Shown here one piece after another: positions 1 through 9,347 of a stretch of 64,000 bases of DNA. The stretch comes from an uncultured Flavobacteriales bacterium (GTDB taxonomy: Bacteria > Bacteroidota > Bacteroidia > Flavobacteriales_D > Sanyastnellaceae). A program made the translations under genes and the position numbers. The stretch lies in NCBI GenBank assembly GCA_949373165.1, contig CASICO010000017.1, positions 54,044 through 118,043 of the forward strand, given 5' to 3'. The notes under the pieces were generated by a model. The model did no database searches. It was not told the origin of the DNA and saw only the letters and a list, made by a program, of their open reading frames with translations. Position 1 is the stretch's first letter. Every line of letters starts with the position of its first letter.

Positions 1-2
1 AC

Positions 3-863
3 TGCTTCGACAATCGTGTAGGATCCATCGGAACAGCAGAGACCAACTATGGACTGCATTTGATTGAAGTACTCGACCAGCAATGGACCGCTGAAGCCCT
101 CACCATTCAGCGTGTGGAACAAAAAGTATCCATCTCATCGGGCACATCTTCTGAGACCGAGCAAATCGCCATGAATTTCGCGATTGAATATGGCTCTACA
201 GAGGATTTCCGGAATGCCGCAGATACCATGGGTTATGCCATTGTTGAAGGCAAGGGGGTCGTTGCAGCTGCAACCGCCATCTCCGGTCTTCCCAATGCAG
301 GAGAAATAGTTGGATGGGCATTTGGTGCCGAACCTGGAGATGTCTCCAACCCATTCCGCATCGACGACAACTATGTGATTGCCACCCTTGTCCGCATCAA
401 AGAAGCTGGCGCTCCGCCGCTCGAAAATGTGGAGGACCAAATGCGTGCCGGTGCCTTGAAGGACAAAAAGGCCGAGCGTTATGTCGAGCTCATGACAGGT
501 GCGTCATTGGATGACATTGCCACCAGTGTGGGTGCCGAAGTGAAAACCGCCAACGCTGTGAGCCTGCAATCTCCAAGCATCAGTGGTGCTGGAGGCGCGG
601 CTGAGCCAGATGTTGTTGGCGCGGCGTTCTCCTCCGAGCTCAACAGCACCAGCGCACCCATTCAAGGGGCCAACGGCGTTTGGGTCATTTCCCCTACCCT
701 CCGCAACAACGTGGAGGCCAACGGAGAATTCGCATCCGAAACGACCACCTTGAACGACAGAACGTATTTCCGGAACTTGCCTGCTTCTAGCGGGTCTCCT
801 GTTCGGTTGTCACGCGCCATTCAAGAGAAGGCCAACGTAGAAGACCTTCGTCAGGGAAGCTAA
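3..863 (+). CDS. ppiD: PpiD/SurA-like periplasmic peptidyl-prolyl isomerase, C-terminal part (5' end outside window)
   Basis: The reading frame is already open at the window edge, so the real start lies upstream; the first complete codon is at 3. The first ~20 residues (GTAETNYGLHLIEV region) match the end of a parvulin/rotamase domain (typical GyHlIkV). The rest resembles the C-terminal chaperone part of PpiD, including a motif around GWAFGAEPGDVSNPF and a final KANVEDLR. Known role of the family: a membrane-anchored periplasmic foldase assisting outer-membrane and secreted proteins. It converges on queA, 41 bp away. The PpiD label is family-level; SurA-type relatives cannot be excluded without the N-terminus. 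Confidence 0.8.
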   Translation, partial: CFDNRVGSIGTAETNYGLHLIEVLDQQWTAEALTIQRVEQKVSISSGTSSETEQIAMNFAIEYGSTEDFRNAADTMGYAIVEGKGVVAAATAISGLPNAGEIVGWAFGAEPGDVSNPFRIDDNYVIATLVRIKEAGAPPLENVEDQMRAGALKDKKAERYVELMTGASLDDIATSVGAEVKTANAVSLQSPSISGAGGAAEPDVVGAAFSSELNSTSAPIQGANGVWVISPTLRNNVEANGEFASETTTLNDRTYFRNLPASSGSPVRLSRAIQEKANVEDLRQGS

Positions 864-880
864 TCGGCTTTTCCAGAACA

Positions 881-936
881 GGGACGCCTGCCCGCCGGAA
901 ATGGTCACTTAGACCGTTCCAGCAGGCAGGCGTCTC
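881..936. repeat. Long interrupted hairpin at the convergent ppiD/queA junction
   Basis: GGGACGCCTGCC (881-892) pairs with GGCAGGCGTCTC plus C (925-936, one G:U). Inside it GGAA (897-900) pairs with TTCC (917-920) and GGTC (903-906) with GACC (912-915) around the loop ACTTA. The queA stop codon (905-907) sits near the tip. No T-tract follows on either strand, so a canonical Rho-independent terminator is not supported; an mRNA 3'-end structure shared by both genes is possible. Confidence 0.5.
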
Positions 937-2074
937 CGTAACTGAGGAACCGGTATCCGGCATCCATCGCATGCGCATAAGCCTCACGCCAACCCGGTCC
1001 CATCATGGCTTCAATGATGCAAAGCAAAGTGCTGTTGGGCATGTGAAAATTGGTCAAGAGCCGCTGTGCTGATTGCACCCGGTAGCCAGGGACAACCATG
1101 AGGTGGGTGATGAACTCCATCCCTTCCTCGCTGCCACATTGATCGGCAAGCCACGCCGCCGCATCCCTAAACCGTGGGAACCCCGGTTCCACTTCCCTGT
1201 GAATCCATTGGCCTATGGGGACTTCAGGACCCGGTCCGCCCGATTTCCATCGGCTTGCCAGCCAAAAGGCACTTTCCAAGGTGCGAAGAGAGGTGGTGCC
1301 CACAACCGTCAGGTCATCGAGCCCAGAAAGGGCCATGAGGCTCTCTTTCGAGAGAAGACATCGCTCCCCATGCATTTGATGTGACTCCAATGCCCCGCTG
1401 ATGGGTTTAAACGTCCCCACACCAACATGCAAGGTCACTTTCCCCATCACCACCCCACTCTCGCTCATGTCCGCCAGGAGACGTTCTGTGAGGTGCAAGC
1501 CAGCCGTTGGAGCAGCCACACTGCCCGGCTGCCTTGCAAACACTGTTTGATAGCGGTCTGCGTCCATCGCGTCTGCCTCCCTTCTCATGTAAGGTGGAAG
1601 GGGAATCTTCCCAAGGCGTTCGAGTACGGACCCAAAAGCAGCACCTCCTGTCCAACTGAACCGAAGTGAACTTCCCTCCCGTTCAACGGACAATTCCACG
1701 CCGCTTTCAGGCACCTCCAAGGCACCCGACTTCCACTTCTTCGCACCGCCAATCATCGCATTCCAAACCACCGGAGATCCCGCCAACAAAGCTTGCTCGA
1801 CGGGCTGATCTCTGGGCTCCAGAAGCAACAACTCCAAAGCGCCTCCAGTTGGCTTCCTCGCCATCAATCGGGCGTGCAGCACCTTGGTCTCGTTGACCCA
1901 TAGACCGCTTGCAGGTGGCAACAATCCTGGCAAATCCTGTATGACCCTGTCGACGATGTCGCCAGTATCCAGCACGTGCATTAACCGCGCACCTGCTCTT
2001 TTTTCCGTTGGACGGCTGGCAATCCGATCCTCTGGAAGGTGATAATCAAACGATGGAAGGGAAGTCTCTGACAT
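905..2074 (-). CDS. queA: S-adenosylmethionine:tRNA ribosyltransferase-isomerase QueA
   Basis: QueA transfers and isomerises the ribosyl moiety of SAM onto 7-aminomethyl-deazaguanine in tRNA, the penultimate step of queuosine synthesis. The N-terminus SFDYHLPEDRIASRPTEKR is the classic family start, and conserved blocks PTAGLHLTERLL, LHVGVGTFKPI, GTTSLRTLES and the C-terminal TNFHMPNSTLL are all present. At 389 residues it is slightly longer than the usual ~350. The frame is open further upstream, but the ATG at 2074 (MSETSLPSFDY) fits the family. It is divergent from tdh with only 37 bp between. Confidence 0.95.
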   Translation of the reverse strand: MSETSLPSFDYHLPEDRIASRPTEKRAGARLMHVLDTGDIVDRVIQDLPGLLPPASGLWVNETKVLHARLMARKPTGGALELLLLEPRDQPVEQALLAGSPVVWNAMIGGAKKWKSGALEVPESGVELSVEREGSSLRFSWTGGAAFGSVLERLGKIPLPPYMRREADAMDADRYQTVFARQPGSVAAPTAGLHLTERLLADMSESGVVMGKVTLHVGVGTFKPISGALESHQMHGERCLLSKESLMALSGLDDLTVVGTTSLRTLESAFWLASRWKSGGPGPEVPIGQWIHREVEPGFPRFRDAAAWLADQCGSEEGMEFITHLMVVPGYRVQSAQRLLTNFHMPNSTLLCIIEAMMGPGWREAYAHAMDAGYRFLSYGDACLLERSK

Positions 2075-2111
2075 GCGTCCATGCAAGCTACATCCATCGC
2101 ATATTTGTCCC

Positions 2112-3074
2112 ATGCCCCGCAACGTCCATTTCATCATCGGAGCCTCGGGTCAGCTCGGCACTGAATTCGCACTGGCACTTCATCAAGCCGGAGAACAGGT
2201 GGTCTTGTCTGACATCAAGCCACCCGAACTTGATTCGCTCAAAGACCTGCCGTTTGAATGCATGGATGTCCGTGATGCCGATGCCGTTGCCAATCGCATG
2301 GCGCAACACGGAACGACCCACGTTCACCATTTGGCCGCCGCACTCAGTGCCCGTGGAGAAAAAGAACCACAGTGGGCATGGGACTTGAACATGCGTGGCT
2401 TGCTCAACGTTCTCGAAGCTTCGGCCGACAGCAAAAAGATTGCCAAGGTTTTCTGGCCCAGTTCCATTGCAGTTTTTGGCCCAAAAAATGGACCTGTTGC
2501 CGAGCAGAATGGACACAGAATCCCCGAAACCGTCTATGGAATCAGCAAACAAGCCGGAGAGCAATGGTGTGCTTGGTTCCGACAACATCGTGGTCTCGAC
2601 GTCAGAAGCGTGAGATACCCCGGACTGATTGGCGAGCTTTCTCCGCCTGGCGGCGGCACCACCGATTACGCTGTGGAAGTGTTTGACCACTTAGATGGAC
2701 CGACCCCTTATTCCTGTTTCCTTTCAAAGGATACCGTACTTCCCATGATGCACATGGAAGACGCGGTGGGCGCCATGATGCAAATCATGTCCGCCCCTCA
2801 AGGTCGAATTCTCAACTCGGAATCTTACAACATCCAAGGCCTCTCCTTTGATCCCGAAACGCTGTTTGCGGAAATCCAACAGCATGTCCCTGGATTCGAA
2901 GCGGTTTTCGCACCCGATTTCCGTCAGTCCATCGCCGATGGTTGGCCCGATGAATTGAACGATTCAGCCGCACGTGAAGATTGGGGATGGACGGCCAAAG
3001 TGGGCATCCAAGATTTGGTGCAACGCATGATTGTCTCGAAAAGACAAAGCATCCCCTTCCCAAACGAAGGGTAA
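2112..3074 (+). CDS. tdh: NAD-dependent L-threonine 3-dehydrogenase, SDR/epimerase type
   Basis: Extended SDR of 320 residues. GASGQLG (10-16) binds NAD; the catalytic pair is Y142 and K146 (YGISK) with the Ser at 117-118. The blocks RYPGLIG and GGGTTDYAV, together with FGP in the active-site region, are typical of the short L-threonine dehydrogenases known from Flavobacterium and from mammals, not of UDP-sugar epimerases. Product: 2-amino-3-oxobutyrate, which feeds glycine plus acetyl-CoA formation. ATG 2112 is chosen because the Rossmann fold begins immediately after it. A generic sugar epimerase is the alternative. Confidence 0.85.
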   Translation: MPRNVHFIIGASGQLGTEFALALHQAGEQVVLSDIKPPELDSLKDLPFECMDVRDADAVANRMAQHGTTHVHHLAAALSARGEKEPQWAWDLNMRGLLNVLEASADSKKIAKVFWPSSIAVFGPKNGPVAEQNGHRIPETVYGISKQAGEQWCAWFRQHRGLDVRSVRYPGLIGELSPPGGGTTDYAVEVFDHLDGPTPYSCFLSKDTVLPMMHMEDAVGAMMQIMSAPQGRILNSESYNIQGLSFDPETLFAEIQQHVPGFEAVFAPDFRQSIADGWPDELNDSAAREDWGWTAKVGIQDLVQRMIVSKRQSIPFPNEG

Positions 3075-3135
3075 ACCCTCTTTTTCGATCCCATTTGAAA
3101 CCTTTGTTGAGCGAAGGGCGTAGAGGAGACCAATT

Positions 3136-3735
3136 ATGGACTCTTCGATGACTTTCAATCGCTTCCTTCTGACCGCTGCCTTCATGGCTGGGGTTGTTTT
3201 TCCGTTCAGCCTTGAAGCTGCCCCTGTCGAAAAGCACATGGACGGCGACCCTTCAGCCAAGGTTCACGTGGTGATCCTCGGCAAAGACTCGGGGTTGGAT
3301 GATTTCCCAACCGAGGCCATTTACGAAGAGGGCGATTTGGTCAACGGAGTGAGAAATGGCCTCTGGCAACGGTACTTCCCAACTGGCGCCATTCGATCAG
3401 AAATCCACTTTGCGGGAGGAGATGCATTTGGCGACTACCGCCTTTACAACCAATCCGGTGAACTGTATGAGGAAGGTCGCTGGGAGCATGGCATGAACGT
3501 GGGCAAGCTGCGCCGTTTTTGGCCAGATGGGACCATCCAACAACTCCTGACGTTCGACAGCCAAGGGGTAGGCCAAGGCGAACAACGCCACTATCACAAC
3601 AACGGACAATTGGAAATGGTCGTTCAACTTCTCGATGGAGAAGAGGCCGGCGATCTCATACGCTTGGACCGAGAAGGTCGCGTCATGAGCCGAACAACTT
3701 TTGAAGATGGACGCGCGATTCAGCGCGGCCACTGA
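3136..3735 (+). CDS. Secreted MORN-like repeat protein (YwqK-type antitoxin-repeat family)
   Basis: 199 residues. The first ~29 form a signal peptide (charged start, hydrophobic core LLTAAFMAGVVFPFS, cleavage near LEA-A). From about residue 60 there are four to five ~22-residue repeats with the pattern G-x-W-x-x-Y/F-x-x-G-x-x (NGLWQRYFPTG, FGDYRLYNQSG, VGKLRRFWPDG, GEQRHYHNNG), the MORN_2 or toxin-antitoxin YwqK repeat. In Bacteroidota such proteins are common and mostly of unknown function. A terminator-like hairpin follows, so it is probably transcribed alone. Confidence 0.7.
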   Translation: MDSSMTFNRFLLTAAFMAGVVFPFSLEAAPVEKHMDGDPSAKVHVVILGKDSGLDDFPTEAIYEEGDLVNGVRNGLWQRYFPTGAIRSEIHFAGGDAFGDYRLYNQSGELYEEGRWEHGMNVGKLRRFWPDGTIQQLLTFDSQGVGQGEQRHYHNNGQLEMVVQLLDGEEAGDLIRLDREGRVMSRTTFEDGRAIQRGH

Positions 3736-3791
3736 AGCGATATACTGCTTGATGCCCCCGGGCTGAATTCGTTCGGCCCCACTTAACCAAG

Positions 3792-3830
3792 AAGACCGGT
3801 CTGCTTTTCGTGCGGGCCGGTCTTTGCTTT
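3792..3830 (+). terminator. Probable Rho-independent terminator after the MORN-like gene
   Basis: AAGACCGG (3792-3799) is perfectly complementary to CCGGTCTT (3817-3824); the arms are separated by 17 bases and followed by TTGCTTT. It lies 57 bp past the stop codon and ahead of cysS. Confidence 0.6.
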
Positions 3831-3882
3831 GCGATATTCGCAGCGAGTTTGCCTTGGAACACCACCCTCCCATTCCCACGAC

Positions 3883-5406
3883 ATGGACGCCCCTCAACGA
3901 CCTGACGCCATTTCATCTTTTGCCGCCGACCTCCACATTGGCAATTCCCTGAGCAGAAAGAAGGAGCCCTTTGAGCCCATCAGTGCCCCATATGTGGGCA
4001 TGTACGTATGTGGTCCCACCGTGTACAGCAACGTTCACCTCGGCAACGTTCGAACGTTTCTGACCTTCGACATTGTTTACCGGTACCTCATACACTTGGG
4101 ATACAAGGTTCGGTACGTCCGCAACATCACCGATGTAGGCCACCTGACTGGCGACTCCGACGACGGTGAGGACAAGATTGGCAAGAAAGCCAGGCTAGAG
4201 AACATCGAGCCCATGGAAATCGTCCAACGCTACACGAACGACTTCCACGATGTGATGCGGATCTTCAACATCCTTCCGCCTTCCATCGAACCCACAGCCA
4301 CCGGTCACATCGTCGAGCAAATCGACATGATTTCAAAAATCATCGAGAACGGATACGGGTACGAAGCCAATGGCAGCGTCTACTTCAATGTGAGGAAATT
4401 TGCAGAGTCCCATGACTATGGAGCGCTCAGCGGACGTCGCATTGACGAATTGCAAAGCCAAACCCGCGCCCTCGACGGACAAGACGAAAAAAGAGACCCC
4501 ATCGACTTCGCCCTTTGGAAGAAAGCCGACGAAAGTCACTTGATGCGCTGGCCATCCCCCTGGAGCGTTGGGTTCCCCGGTTGGCACCTGGAATGCTCTG
4601 TGATGAGCACCAAGTATTTGGGGCAGTCCTTTGACATCCACGGCGGTGGCATGGACCTCAAATTCCCTCATCACGAGTGCGAAATTGCCCAAAACGTAGG
4701 GGCCAACGGCAAGGCTGACCCTGTTCGGTACTGGATTCACGGGAACATGCTGACCGTGAATGGCCGTAAAATGTCCAAATCCGAAGGCAACGGCTTTACC
4801 CCTGACGAACTCATCACGGGCAACCACAAATTGCTAGAAAAGGGATACTCTCCCATGACGGTGCGCTTCTTTATGCTCCAAGGCCATTATGCAGGCACAT
4901 TGGACTTTAGCAACCCCGCTCTTCAAGCGGCAGAAAAAGGCCTTGAACGTTTGATGACCTCTTGGCGACTTCTGGAAAAACTAAAGCCCGTCGCCGAAGG
5001 TGGAAGTGCTGATCCAGCACCAGATGTTGACGCCATCATTGCCCGCGCTTATGCCGCAATGAACGACGATTTCAATACGCCCATTCTGATCGCGGTCTTG
5101 TATGATGCCGTCAAGGTGGTGAATTCAGTGGCCGCGGGTCGCATGGCCTTAGACGAGAAAGGCATATCCACTTTGCATCACCTTTTTGACCGTTTTGCGA
5201 AGGACATTTTGGGCCTTCAACACGAAGATGTCGGCGATGGTGGAGATGACCGCACCGATGGATTGATGGAAGTTTTGTGCACCCTTCGCGCCGAAGCCAA
5301 GTCAAATCAAGATTGGGCGACAGCCGACCTTATTCGCAATCGTTTGGCCGAAATGGGGGTGAACATCAAAGACGGAAAAGATGGCGCGAGCTGGACATTT
5401 GATTGA
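3883..5406 (+). CDS. cysS: Cysteinyl-tRNA synthetase
   Basis: Class I aminoacyl-tRNA synthetase charging tRNA-Cys. Both signatures are visible: HLGN (52-55, the HIGH motif, in VHLGNVRTF) and KMSKS (296-300). C43 in MYVCGPTVY and the later C/H residues in the HLECSVMS and PHHECE segments are the known zinc ligands. Length 507, normal for the family. The frame is open to 3829, but the ATG at 3883 (MDAPQRPD) is the better start given the conserved region. Its last 26 bp overlap the start of the next gene, suggesting coupled translation. Confidence 0.96.
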   Translation: MDAPQRPDAISSFAADLHIGNSLSRKKEPFEPISAPYVGMYVCGPTVYSNVHLGNVRTFLTFDIVYRYLIHLGYKVRYVRNITDVGHLTGDSDDGEDKIGKKARLENIEPMEIVQRYTNDFHDVMRIFNILPPSIEPTATGHIVEQIDMISKIIENGYGYEANGSVYFNVRKFAESHDYGALSGRRIDELQSQTRALDGQDEKRDPIDFALWKKADESHLMRWPSPWSVGFPGWHLECSVMSTKYLGQSFDIHGGGMDLKFPHHECEIAQNVGANGKADPVRYWIHGNMLTVNGRKMSKSEGNGFTPDELITGNHKLLEKGYSPMTVRFFMLQGHYAGTLDFSNPALQAAEKGLERLMTSWRLLEKLKPVAEGGSADPAPDVDAIIARAYAAMNDDFNTPILIAVLYDAVKVVNSVAAGRMALDEKGISTLHHLFDRFAKDILGLQHEDVGDGGDDRTDGLMEVLCTLRAEAKSNQDWATADLIRNRLAEMGVNIKDGKDGASWTFD

Positions 5407-6412
5407 TCGCCATCCCCGGCTGCTGACTTGGCTGGCCTCCTTGGCTCTTTTGCTGTCTTCGTGCGGTGATGCCGGACCATCCAACGCCCCGAAGTCCGCA
5501 CGCTCTCGTCCGGTTGAAAACGCCTTGGTTAAGACCCCTGTGTTCTCTGGAGACAGTGCTTTTGCCCATGTAGCCAAACAAGTCAGTTTTGGCCCTCGCG
5601 TGCCCAACAGTGCCGGCCACAAAGCTTGTGCTGCTTGGCTGGCCAACCAATTGGATGCCTACGGAGCCAATGTGACCGTACAAACCGGTCGAGTCACCGC
5701 TTACGATGGCACTGTTCTTGACATTCAGAACATCTTTGGCGCCTTTCGCCCCGAGATTCGGCGGCGGATTTTGCTTTACGCTCACTGGGACACCCGGCCC
5801 TATGCCGACCGAGACACGGTTCGCATCAAAGACCCCATCGATGGCGCAAATGACGGCGGATCTGGTGTTGGAGTGCTGCTTGAATTGGCCCGGATTTTCG
5901 GCGACAGCTTACCCAATGTCGGCGTGGACATCGCCTTCTTTGATGCCGAAGACTACGGCGAACCTGAATGGCTACCCAACCGCGATCAGGATTACACAGA
6001 TTGGTGTCTGGGTTCACAATACTGGGCAAGAAAACCCCATCTACCGGGATACCGCGCGAGATATGGCATCCTCTTGGACATGGTCGGCGCCAAAGGTGCC
6101 GTCTTCAATAGAGAAGGCACTTCGATGGAAACCGCGCCAAGTGTTGTCGACAAGGTCTGGGGCACGGCGCAAAGAATGGGACACGGGGACATGTTTCTCA
6201 ACCGCGTGACCCCTCAAACTGTAGATGACAATCTGTTTGTGAGCCAATTGGCCGGCATTCCCTCCGCCAACATCGTTCACTACCACATGGACTCGCGCCC
6301 CATGGGCTATTTCCAGTTTCACCACACGCACGGAGACAACCTCGATGCCATTGACCCTTCCGTCCTCGAAACGGTAGGAAACGTAGTGGCTCAAGTGGTC
6401 TACGCGGAGTAA
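5381..6412 (+). CDS. Lipoprotein M28-family peptidase, glutaminyl-cyclase-like
   Basis: 343 residues. The N-terminal hydrophobic segment ends in the lipobox LLSSC (C28), so it should be lipid-anchored. Zinc-site residues of the M28 fold are visible: H135 in AHWDTR, D158 in GANDGGSG, E190-D191 in FFDAEDYGE, and a late His in FHHTHGDN. The AHWDTR and FFDAEDYGE blocks are those of glutaminyl-peptide cyclotransferase-like M28 proteins of Bacteroidota, which form N-terminal pyroglutamate; an aminopeptidase remains possible. It starts inside cysS and its last 13 bp overlap the convergent TPR gene. Confidence 0.85.
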   Translation: MARAGHLIDRHPRLLTWLASLALLLSSCGDAGPSNAPKSARSRPVENALVKTPVFSGDSAFAHVAKQVSFGPRVPNSAGHKACAAWLANQLDAYGANVTVQTGRVTAYDGTVLDIQNIFGAFRPEIRRRILLYAHWDTRPYADRDTVRIKDPIDGANDGGSGVGVLLELARIFGDSLPNVGVDIAFFDAEDYGEPEWLPNRDQDYTDWCLGSQYWARKPHLPGYRARYGILLDMVGAKGAVFNREGTSMETAPSVVDKVWGTAQRMGHGDMFLNRVTPQTVDDNLFVSQLAGIPSANIVHYHMDSRPMGYFQFHHTHGDNLDAIDPSVLETVGNVVAQVVYAE

Positions 6413-8211
6413 ACCGGCAAAGAAACAGAGAGTTTGTTGGCCCCACCTGCATTGCAGTCGAGGTTCATCACACCGCCCAAGCGATCACACCGGAGCCGAA
6501 TCAAGGACCAGTTGGAGGCCTTTCCATCGCCGGCAAAGAGACTCATGGCCTGTCGCCACCACCCGCGCTCAGAAAACTCATCCAAGGCCACATTCAAGCC
6601 CTCAGGTCCGCTTTTGACCTCCATCCTGCAACTTCCCGAACCCACCCCTTCCAGCAGGACACCAAAGAAGTCCTGAATTTGAGCCTCATCTCCTTGAAAC
6701 GGGACCTCTTCTTGCAAGGACCAATCCAAGATGCCCCTCAAGGATCGATGCTTCGCAAGGTCTCCGCAAATGCGCTCCAGATTGACCGGTTGGTGAACGG
6801 TTTCTGCAGAGCAAAGCGCGGCCAACCTTCCGAAGGCATCCAACTCCAACTTCAGTTCACCTGGAAGGGACTGCAATTGTGCCAAACCCACGATTCGGGC
6901 ACCGCTCCGGGCGAGCGCGTTGATTTGGTTCTGCTTGCCAGGCAACCACTGCTGCTGCAAACGACGCAATCTCTTGTGGGCCCTTCCAGATTGACTTCGC
7001 AACTTGAGTGTCCACATCAGAAGCAGCACAAAGACAGCCGTGACCGCGAATGTCATTTCCCTCCACTGCGCTGCTTTTTTTGTTTCCAATGCGGTTCGAG
7101 CGTCGCCAATTGCGGCCAACCACGGTTCACTTTCAAACAAGCCTGTTCTGGCGCGATCAGCCCGCAACATAGACCGCGACAAACTATCGGCTTCTGACAA
7201 CGAACGGTATGCCGGTCCATGCGCGCCAGTTTCGGCGAGCAACTCCGCACGCAAGCGAAGGGCCTCTAACAAAATGGGTGACCGCTTCTCCGCAAAAGAG
7301 ATTTCTCTCGAAGCCAACTCTGCATGCAGCGAAGCCGCCAAAGCTTGGGTCGGGCGATTCCGCCATCGACGCGCAACAAGCAATGCCCATTGGGCTTCAA
7401 TGCTTGGCTCAACCGTCCCAAGGTTCCTCTCCAATGACTGTGCCCAAGGCCAATTTGCCAAGGCATCAAATGCCTGAAGCGCTCCACCTCCGAGCAAGAT
7501 TCGGCCCCATTCGACGCCTTTGCTTGTTCTCCGATCAATGTCCCAAGACTGCCACGATGGGTCATCTGGAAACGAGCTCCAATATGACGGAATTTCCTGC
7601 GGGTTGTCAAGCGCACTGCAGACTCCGGCCCAACCGACAACCTCTGCTGCCTCAGCGCGTCGATCTTGTGAAATCAACCCAGCTGCCCAGCCCAAATGAT
7701 CTGATTCTGACTCGGAAAATGCCCCCTCGGCAAAAGACATTTTGGCCAGCCGCGACAAAGACTCTAAAGCCAATGTGCGGGTTTGCACGTCCGCTCCATC
7801 GTTCTCAATGAATGACGCCACCAACTGCAGCGCTTGGCGCGCCTCTGACCTAAACCCCTGATCCAATTTTGCTTGGGCCAATGCAAATTGCCAGCCCGCA
7901 ACCATTGCTTTGCTTTCCGGGCAAGATCCAACCAAGTTTAGGGCTTCGGTCAAAGCCTTGTCCGCATGCATGGGGTTGCGCCAGTCGAGGTGAATCCGGC
8001 TTCGGCGTTCCGCCATCATGGCACCAGAACAAGGGTCTCCGTTTTCAGAGAAATGCCGTTGAGCCGAGGCCAGCAACTCCAACGCAGCTGCATCTTGGCC
8101 TGCCAATCGCAACGAGTCAGATTGAAAAACCCAAGTCTCAGCCGTCCCCGATTCGGCGGCAAAACCCACCGAAATAAAGCTGAGGATAGCAAGGAGAACG
8201 TACCAGCGCAT
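6400..8211 (-). CDS. TPR-rich membrane protein with degenerate histidine-kinase-like C-terminus
   Basis: 603 residues. A signal peptide (1-18), then a long alpha-helical TPR-like periplasmic region (about 25-380) rich in Ala/Leu, one transmembrane helix (about 386-403, TFAVTAVFVLLLMW), then a basic coiled stretch and a ~190-residue cytoplasmic tail. This order is that of Bacteroidota TPR-histidine kinases, and the tail ends like a HATPase domain (LIRLRCDRLGGVMNL then KLSVSLPV). However, no H-box histidine, no asparagine in the N-box position (GDEAQIQDFFGVLLEGV, 507-523) and no DxGxG are seen, so it is probably inactive as a kinase. Function unknown. The 3' end overlaps the M28 gene by 13 bp. 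Confidence 0.7.
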   Translation of the reverse strand: MRWYVLLAILSFISVGFAAESGTAETWVFQSDSLRLAGQDAAALELLASAQRHFSENGDPCSGAMMAERRSRIHLDWRNPMHADKALTEALNLVGSCPESKAMVAGWQFALAQAKLDQGFRSEARQALQLVASFIENDGADVQTRTLALESLSRLAKMSFAEGAFSESESDHLGWAAGLISQDRRAEAAEVVGWAGVCSALDNPQEIPSYWSSFPDDPSWQSWDIDRRTSKGVEWGRILLGGGALQAFDALANWPWAQSLERNLGTVEPSIEAQWALLVARRWRNRPTQALAASLHAELASREISFAEKRSPILLEALRLRAELLAETGAHGPAYRSLSEADSLSRSMLRADRARTGLFESEPWLAAIGDARTALETKKAAQWREMTFAVTAVFVLLLMWTLKLRSQSGRAHKRLRRLQQQWLPGKQNQINALARSGARIVGLAQLQSLPGELKLELDAFGRLAALCSAETVHQPVNLERICGDLAKHRSLRGILDWSLQEEVPFQGDEAQIQDFFGVLLEGVGSGSCRMEVKSGPEGLNVALDEFSERGWWRQAMSLFAGDGKASNWSLIRLRCDRLGGVMNLDCNAGGANKLSVSLPVYSA

Positions 8212-8310
8212 TCAAAGGGAAGCTAACCCCACACAAGGGCCAGAAGCGCTGCCTTGTCCAACAGCAATGCCGCCTTGGACGTGGATAACCTCAGAAGTAA
8301 AATGCGCGCT

Positions 8311-9345
8311 TTAGAATGCCGGCTTAAACTGCTCCAAAAAGCGCACGTCATTTTCGAAAAACGCACGCAAATCTCCGATTTGCCACTTCAACATGGCAAT
8401 GCGCTCGATGCCCATTCCAAAAGCAAACCCAGAATAGACGCTTGAATCTATCCCCGACGCCTCAAGGACCGCAGGATCTACCATTCCACACCCCATGATT
8501 TCGAGCCAACCCGTCCCCTTCGTGATTCGCTTGTCCACCTCTGTTTCGAGTCCCCAATAGACATCCATCTCGGCACTGGGCTCGGTAAAGGGGAAGTAAC
8601 TCGGGCGCAAACGAATGCGAGTGCCAGGCCCGAAAAACTGCTCAGAAAACGACAGCAACGTCTGCTTTAGGTCCGCGAAGCTGACGTCTTTGTCGATGTA
8701 AAGCCCCTCAATTTGATGGAAAATGCAATGGGCTCGAGCGCTGATGGCCTCGTTCCGGAAAACCCGTCCTGGCATTACAATGCGCAAGGGCGGCTTTCTC
8801 TTTTCCATTTCTCGCACTTGAACCGAACTGGTGTGGGTTCGGAGCAATAAATCCGGGTTGCGCTGAATAAAAAATGTATCCTGCATGTCTCGTGCAGGGT
8901 GCTCTTCTGGAAAGTTCAATCCAGAAAACACATGCCAATCGTCTTCAATTTCTGGGCCGTCTGCAACCGTAAAGCCCATGCGGTCGAAAATGGACAGGAT
9001 TTCGCGGCGCACCACTTGGATCGGATGGTGAGAACCCAAGGGCATCTCACCGCTCGGACGGGTATGGTCCATGCCACTTCCCGCGGCATCCGACTGCGCT
9101 GTCAAAGCCGCTTTAGCTGCATCAAAATGCCCTTGCACGGCCTGTTTGAATGCATTCAAGGCCTGGCCCATTTCCCGCTTTTCGGGTCCTGGAACTGCAC
9201 GAAAACGCTCATTTAAATCCTTGAGCAGGCCTTGCCGACCAAAGTGTGCGATGCGAAACGCCTCCAGTCTTTCTGCGTTGTCCAGAACCTCAGCCTTGGC
9301 GGATACCAAGAGGCGGTCCAGTTCTTCTTGATTCAATGTCGACAT
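8311..9345 (-). CDS. pheS: Phenylalanyl-tRNA synthetase alpha subunit
   Basis: Class II synthetase catalytic subunit, 344 residues, standard length. An N-terminal coiled-coil tRNA-binding region is followed by motif 2 (around FRNEAISARAHCIFHQIEGL) and motif 3 (FGMGIERIAMLKW with downstream DLRAFFENDVRFLEQF). GSHHPI and TRPSGEMP mark the start of the catalytic core. It sits 2 bp downstream of the cyclophilin gene on the same strand. Its partner pheT is not adjacent but 2.9 kb away on the other strand. Confidence 0.97.
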   Translation of the reverse strand: MSTLNQEELDRLLVSAKAEVLDNAERLEAFRIAHFGRQGLLKDLNERFRAVPGPEKREMGQALNAFKQAVQGHFDAAKAALTAQSDAAGSGMDHTRPSGEMPLGSHHPIQVVRREILSIFDRMGFTVADGPEIEDDWHVFSGLNFPEEHPARDMQDTFFIQRNPDLLLRTHTSSVQVREMEKRKPPLRIVMPGRVFRNEAISARAHCIFHQIEGLYIDKDVSFADLKQTLLSFSEQFFGPGTRIRLRPSYFPFTEPSAEMDVYWGLETEVDKRITKGTGWLEIMGCGMVDPAVLEASGIDSSVYSGFAFGMGIERIAMLKWQIGDLRAFFENDVRFLEQFKPAF

Positions 9346-9347
9346 GC

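Noticed and set aside
3068..3085. A short AGGG-TAAA-CCCT hairpin followed by CTTTTT after tdh
   Set aside because: A four-base stem is too weak to call a terminator.
7209..7811. A 200-codon plus-strand frame within the TPR protein gene
   Set aside because: Shadow of a strongly coded minus-strand gene; no domain or start context.
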